From NCBI RefSeq assembly GCF_029760895.1, contig NZ_CP121679.1, positions 3,950,001-4,014,000 on the forward strand: DNA of 64,000 nt, given 5' to 3'. The translations under genes and the position numbers were made by a program. Every line of letters starts with the position of its first letter. Position 1 is the first letter of the stretch. This document shows positions 60,299 through 64,000 of this stretch, piece after piece. The notes under the pieces were generated by a model that ran no database searches, was not told the DNA's origin, and saw nothing but the letters and a program-made list of their open reading frames with translations. The DNA comes from Ancylobacter sp. WKF20 (GTDB lineage: Bacteria > Pseudomonadota > Alphaproteobacteria > Rhizobiales > Xanthobacteraceae).

Positions 60299-61216
60299 CT
60301 ATTGCCGTTCCAACAGATCGCGTCCAGCAGCAAGGCCCGGCGCTGAGACGCCGGCCTCGTCGAGTTGGGCGATCATGTGGTTCACGAGATTGATGCCGCC
60401 AGGCGAGAGGCGCGGGTGTTTGTAGAACAGCCCGACGCGGATCTCGGCCAGTGGCGGGAAGCCGTCGGCCTCGGCCAGCACGCGCATCCCCGGCAGCAGG
60501 GTGTAGCGCGTGAGGGCGCTGACGCCGAGACCGCTCACCACCGCGTTCTGCAGCCCGGCAATGCCCGCGCCTGAATAGGCCACCCGCCAGCGCAGCCGTG
60601 CTGCATCGAGTGCCTGGATCATCCGCGCGCGGTAGACGCAGCCTTCGGGATGGGCCGCCAGGGGAATGCCACGGCTGGTGTCGAGCCGCGCGTCGTCCGC
60701 CGCTGCCCAGATCGGCCGCTCGACCCAGGAGCGGGAGAGGTGGCGCGTATCCTCATTGTTGACCATAGCGACCGCGAGATCGAGCTCGTCGGCGCGCAGG
60801 CGATCGAGAATCTCGGCGGACCAGCCGCAATGCAGCTCCAGCATGAGCTCGGGGTGCTGGCGTGTGTAATCGGTAATGACGCCCTGCAGAAAGGCGACGG
60901 CATAGTCGTTCGGCAGGCCGACGCGGATCACGCCGGACATCGTCGTCCGGTTGAAATAGGACGCCGCTTCGTCATTGAGCCGCAGGATCTCGCGCGCATA
61001 GGTGAGCAGCACCTCCCCCTCGCCGGTGAGCTGCAGGTTGCGGCCGACCTGCCGGATCAGCGGGGCGCCGACCAGTTCCTCGAGCCGGCGGATCTGCAGC
61101 GAGATGGCGGGCTGGGTGCGGCCGAGCGCCTCGCCGGCGCGGGTGTAGGCGCCGAGATCGACGACGCAGACAAAGGCGCGCAGGAGATCAGTCTGGAAGT
61201 TGGTGATGGCGCGCAT
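60299..61216 (-). CDS. LysR-family regulator next to creatinase
   Basis: A 305-residue regulator: HTH in FVCVVDLGAYTRAGEALGRT, QPAISLQIRRLEELVGAPLI and a periplasmic-binding-type effector domain (VIRVGLPNDYAVAFLQGVIT). It lies 120 bases after the creatinase stop on the same strand, so it may be read through or have its own promoter. It probably controls creatinase. A hairpin GGGAGCGGC/GCCGCTCCC lies between them at 61301-61331. Confidence 0.87.
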   Translation of the reverse strand: MRAITNFQTDLLRAFVCVVDLGAYTRAGEALGRTQPAISLQIRRLEELVGAPLIRQVGRNLQLTGEGEVLLTYAREILRLNDEAASYFNRTTMSGVIRVGLPNDYAVAFLQGVITDYTRQHPELMLELHCGWSAEILDRLRADELDLAVAMVNNEDTRHLSRSWVERPIWAAADDARLDTSRGIPLAAHPEGCVYRARMIQALDAARLRWRVAYSGAGIAGLQNAVVSGLGVSALTRYTLLPGMRVLAEADGFPPLAEIRVGLFYKHPRLSPGGINLVNHMIAQLDEAGVSAPGLAAGRDLLERQ

Positions 61217-61300
61217 TCATATCCATCGCTGATGGATGGGGGATACGCATAAGCCTTTCATATCGCCGGGGCGGCGACAATTGCTGTCGGGCTGGAGGTC

Positions 61301-61331
61301 GGGAGCGGCCGACCCGGTGGTCGCCGCTCCC
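61301..61331. other. GC-rich hairpin after the creatinase gene
   Basis: GGGAGCGGC (61301-61309) pairs with GCCGCTCCC (61323-61331), loop 13 bases. It has no U-run, so it is not a classical terminator; it could stabilise the creatinase mRNA. Confidence 0.4.
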
Positions 61332-61336
61332 CATCC

Positions 61337-62551
61337 TCAGTTGCGGATGATGTTGTGCTCGGGGCCGAAGGGGAAGCCGGTGATGTTCTCCGCGCCATCC
61401 TCGGTGACGATGAGGATGTCGTGCTCGCGATAGCCGCCGGCGCCGGGCAGGCCCTGCGGCAGCATCACCATCGGCTCCATCGAGACGACCATGCCGGGCT
61501 TGAGCTCGGTGTGGATGTCCTCGCGCAGTTCCACGCCGGCCTCGCGGCCATAATAGTGGCTGAGCACGCCGAAGGAGTGGCCATAGCCGAAGGAGCGGTA
61601 CTTCAGCAGATCCCACTGCCGGTACATGTGGTTGAGCTCCAGCGCGATCTCGCTGCACTTGGCGCCCGGCTTGATGAGGTCGAGGCCGCGCCGGTGAACG
61701 GCGACGTTCTTCTCCCAGATGTCGAGGCTCACATCGTCGACATGGTCGCAGAACAGCGTGCGCTCCAGCGCGGTGTAGTAGCCGAAGATCATTGGGAAGG
61801 TGTTGAGCGAAAGGATGTCGCCGGACTGTACGACCCGGTTGGTCACCGGGTTATGGGCGCCGTCGGTGTTGATGCCGGACTGGAACCACGTCCAGCTGTC
61901 CATCAGTTCGACGAAGGGGAAGGACTTGGCGATCTCGCGCACCATGGCGCCGGTCGCGGTGAGCGCCACCTCATGCTCGGGAACGCCGGCCTTCACCGCC
62001 GCCACGCAGGCCGCCCCGCCGACATCGGCGATGCGGGCGCCTTCGCGGATGAGTTTCTGCTCTTCCGCCGACTTGATGGTGCGCATCCACATGGAGGGCT
62101 GGCTGATGTCGACGAATGCCACGCCGGGCAGCGCTTCCTCGAGCTGCCGCAGGAAATCGAGGCTCACCTGATCGAACTCGATGCCGATGCGGCGCGCGCC
62201 CGGGGTGAGCTGGCGCACCGCGCGGTAGAAATTGTCCCGCCGCCAGTCGGTGTAGGTGATGTTGTCGCTGGCGCTGCGCCGCCAGGGCTGGCCGCCGTCG
62301 ATGCCGGCGGAGATCGTCGTCGCCTTGTCGTGGTCGATCACCATGCCGTAGCGCCGACCGAACGAGCAGTAGAGCCAGCCGGAATAGTAGTTGATGCCGT
62401 GATATGAGGTGAACAGCGCCGCATCGACATCGTTCTCCGCCATCCAGCCGCGCACGGCTGACTGCCGACGCTTCATTTCGGCATCGGAGAAGGGGGAGAA
62501 TTCCTTCTCGCCATTATGCCATTGCATCACATGCAGCATGTCGTCGGTCAT
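61337..62551 (-). CDS. Creatinase (creatine amidinohydrolase)
   Basis: A 404-residue protein closely matching creatinases: FTSYHGINYYSGWLYCSFGR, GIDGGQPWRRSA, TWTWFQSGINTDGAHNPVTN with the catalytic His233, and LSHYYGREAGVELREDI. The fold is that of M24 (pita-bread) peptidases but the family hydrolyses creatine to sarcosine and urea without a metal. Full length. The neighbouring LysR gene is its likely regulator. Sarcosine oxidation genes are not seen in the window. Confidence 0.93.
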   Translation of the reverse strand: MTDDMLHVMQWHNGEKEFSPFSDAEMKRRQSAVRGWMAENDVDAALFTSYHGINYYSGWLYCSFGRRYGMVIDHDKATTISAGIDGGQPWRRSASDNITYTDWRRDNFYRAVRQLTPGARRIGIEFDQVSLDFLRQLEEALPGVAFVDISQPSMWMRTIKSAEEQKLIREGARIADVGGAACVAAVKAGVPEHEVALTATGAMVREIAKSFPFVELMDSWTWFQSGINTDGAHNPVTNRVVQSGDILSLNTFPMIFGYYTALERTLFCDHVDDVSLDIWEKNVAVHRRGLDLIKPGAKCSEIALELNHMYRQWDLLKYRSFGYGHSFGVLSHYYGREAGVELREDIHTELKPGMVVSMEPMVMLPQGLPGAGGYREHDILIVTEDGAENITGFPFGPEHNIIRN

Positions 62552-62882
62552 TGCAGCGCTCCAGCCTGGACGGGGTGTTGCGCGACGCTAACGGCGGACC
62601 GGGCATAGGGGTAATTTATTGGAGCAATAGGAGTATTTCGGAAATTTATACCGCAGCCCGATCGGGCTGTGTCTGATCCTATGTGCCTCGTTTCGGCACG
62701 GCCGATGGCGCTCACTGCGTTGGCGCGCTTTGCCATGTTTTTGTTGCATTGCACCTAAACGAAAGTTCGATTCTTTCGGATTTTTGCCCGTTGCGGCTGC
62801 GTGAGGTTTCAGTTAGCGTCAATATGAAGATAAAAACGAAAGCGCTCCTGACCTAAAGGAGCCAGGCCTTGGGAGACGCCGC
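62552..62882. other. Divergent spacer between creatinase and glpD
   Basis: About 331 bases with the promoters of both divergent genes. Apart from the CGAAAG elements annotated at 62758-62842 there is no gene and no clear terminator. Poly-T and AT-rich stretches near 62620-62650 suit a promoter for the creatinase gene. Confidence 0.45.
62758..62842. promoter_or_regulatory. CGAAAG elements before glpD
   Basis: AACGAAAG at 62758-62765 and 62835-62842, with an inverted CTTTCG at 62773-62778 facing the first. Repeated half-sites with TTTCG suit a DeoR-type (GlpR-like) regulator, the usual control of glycerol genes. Confidence 0.35.
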
Positions 62883-64000
62883 GTGGACGCTCGCACGCTC
62901 GATCCGCTTTATGACCTTGCCATCATCGGTGGCGGGATCAATGGCTGCGGCATTGCCCGCGACGCGGCCGGCCGCGGCGCGTCTGTCGTGCTGTTCGAGA
63001 AGGGCGATTTCGCCGGCGCGACCTCTTCCGCCTCGACCAAGTTGATCCATGGCGGCCTGCGCTATCTCGAGCATTACGAGTTCCGTCTGGTGCGCGAGGC
63101 GCTGATGGAACGCGAAGTGCTCTGGAAGATCGCGCCGCACATCATCTGGCCGCTGCGCTTCGTGCTGCCGCATCATAAGGGCCTGCGCCCGGCCTGGCTG
63201 CTGCGCCTCGGCCTGTTCATCTATGACCATCTGGGCGGCCGCAAGCTGCTGCCGGCCACCCGCACGCTGGACCTGACGCGCGACCCGACCGGCAAGCCGC
63301 TGCGCGAGGGCTATAGCCGCGGTTTCGAATATTCCGACTGCTGGGTCGAGGACAGCCGGCTCGTCGTGCTCAACGCGCTTGATGCCGCCGAGCGTGGCGC
63401 GGACATCCGGCCGCGCTGCCGGGTCGTCGGCGCGACGCGGGGCGCCGACCACTGGCAGATCGAGGTCGAGCAGGATGGCGAGCGCTCCACCGTCCGGGCG
63501 CGCGTTCTGGTGAACGCCGCCGGGCCGTGGGTGCATGAGGTGCTGGCGCAGGTCGTGCGGGTGAACTCGCCGGCCAATGTCCGCCTCGTGCAGGGCAGCC
63601 ACATCGTGGTGCCCAAGCTCTATGACCATGACCGCGCCTATATTTTCCAGAACGCGGACGGCCGTATCATCTTCGCCGTGCCCTATGAGCACGACTTCAC
63701 GCTGATCGGCACGACGGATCGCGATTTCGGCCAGACCCCGGCCCAGCCGGTCGCCAGCGCGGAGGAGATTTCCTATCTCTGCGCCGCCGCCAGCGAGTAT
63801 TTCCGCGCGCCGATCACCCCGGAACAGGTGGTGTGGACCTATTCCGGCGTGCGCCCGCTCTATGATGACGGTGCCTCCAAGGCGCAGGAAGCCACCCGCG
63901 ACTATGTGCTGGAGATGGAAGAGGGCGAGGGGCGCCCGCCCTTGCTGTCCGTCTTCGGCGGCAAGATCACCACCTATCGCCGCCTCGCCGAACACGCGCT
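62883..64000 (+). CDS. glpD: Glycerol-3-phosphate dehydrogenase, partial
   Basis: At least 372 residues, open to the end of the window. Starts at a GTG at 62883 with GGGAGA upstream (62871-62876). The FAD site is IIGGGINGCGIARDAAGRGA; then FAGATSSASTKLIHGGLRYL, LVNAAGPWV, QGSHIVVPKL and TTDRDF, typical of GlpD. It oxidises glycerol-3-phosphate to dihydroxyacetone phosphate and passes electrons to quinones at the inner membrane. A long antisense frame is a GC artefact. Confidence 0.93.
   Translation, partial: MDARTLDPLYDLAIIGGGINGCGIARDAAGRGASVVLFEKGDFAGATSSASTKLIHGGLRYLEHYEFRLVREALMEREVLWKIAPHIIWPLRFVLPHHKGLRPAWLLRLGLFIYDHLGGRKLLPATRTLDLTRDPTGKPLREGYSRGFEYSDCWVEDSRLVVLNALDAAERGADIRPRCRVVGATRGADHWQIEVEQDGERSTVRARVLVNAAGPWVHEVLAQVVRVNSPANVRLVQGSHIVVPKLYDHDRAYIFQNADGRIIFAVPYEHDFTLIGTTDRDFGQTPAQPVASAEEISYLCAAASEYFRAPITPEQVVWTYSGVRPLYDDGASKAQEATRDYVLEMEEGEGRPPLLSVFGGKITTYRRLAEHA

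Noticed and set aside
62853..63995. 380-codon open frame on the minus strand
   Set aside because: Antisense to glpD, whose FAD motif and family segments are unmistakable.
1..64000. CRISPR arrays, rRNA or tRNA genes
   Set aside because: No regularly spaced repeats of CRISPR size and no tRNA-like T-arm or rRNA stretches were recognised by eye; a tRNAscan or Infernal run would settle it.

Overview
The window is high-GC DNA with gene families and codon use typical of Alphaproteobacteria. A Hyphomicrobiales host (a Xanthobacteraceae-like organism is plausible) is suggested by a Rhizobiales-type dispersed palindrome near 17.5 kb, a conjugative-element backbone common in that group, and creatinase, polyamine-type and aromatic catabolic genes. 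No rRNA, tRNA or CRISPR array was recognised.

Left region (1-22.4 kb): an integrative-element backbone, almost all on the minus strand. Reading from 22.3 kb leftwards it carries a DUF932 protein, a large ParB-like protein, a Toprim protein, DUF2493, a FitAB/VapBC toxin-antitoxin pair, small membrane proteins, DUF736, an XRE regulator, DUF2285 regulators (one broken), an AlpA-like HTH protein, the RPA-type replication initiator with three iterons, ParA plus a small ribbon-helix-helix partner, DUF2840, the TraF peptidase, a lytic transglycosylase, the MOBP-type relaxase with a candidate oriT (nic core TATCCTG|C), the TraG coupling protein and a CopG protein. The trb (type IV secretion) operon expected next is absent. 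In its place are a Cas2-like/SinR-family gene pair and a sigma-like/ImmA-IrrE module. The element therefore looks mobilisable rather than self-transmissible.

Middle region (22.4-37.2 kb): an MBL-fold protein that has lost metal ligands, a DsbA-family protein and a LysR regulator are followed by nested IS debris (an IS21-type end, an IS630 fragment, and an intact IS3-family element inside an IS5-family remnant). Then comes a polyamine- or amino-acid-type locus: MFS exporter, succinate-semialdehyde dehydrogenase-like ALDH, AraC regulator, class III aminotransferase and a PotABCD-like ABC transporter. A decayed IS3-family transposase ends this segment.

Catabolic locus (37.2-57.7 kb): 24 genes that appear to form one regulon of a GntR/FadR-type regulator. 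A TGATATATCA-type palindrome lies before hpaB, before the VOC dioxygenase gene and before the binding-protein gene. Weaker copies lie before gntR and before the FAH gene. Encoded functions are a two-component flavin monooxygenase (HpaB/HpaC-like), an ALDH7-type aldehyde dehydrogenase, a molybdenum-hydroxylase-like trio that has lost its cofactor ligands, an extradiol-type VOC dioxygenase, a cupin, a RidA-like protein, a DUF1330 protein, a LigE-like GST, three carboxymuconolactone-decarboxylase-fold proteins without the CxxC pair, a RbsABC-type ABC importer, DoxX, a GMC oxidoreductase, an FAH hydrolase, an RraA-like aldolase/lyase, an NmrA-type reductase and a SnoaL-like protein. Taken together they suggest uptake of a (possibly glycosylated) phenolic compound, hydroxylation, meta ring cleavage and aldolase-type breakdown. 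The substrate is unknown. This locus is the best candidate for an undescribed system in the window.

Right edge (57.8-64 kb): a RES-Xre toxin-antitoxin pair and a broken tyrosine integrase mark an island border. They are followed by apparent chromosomal backbone: a LysR regulator, creatinase, and the start of glycerol-3-phosphate dehydrogenase (glpD), which runs off the window.
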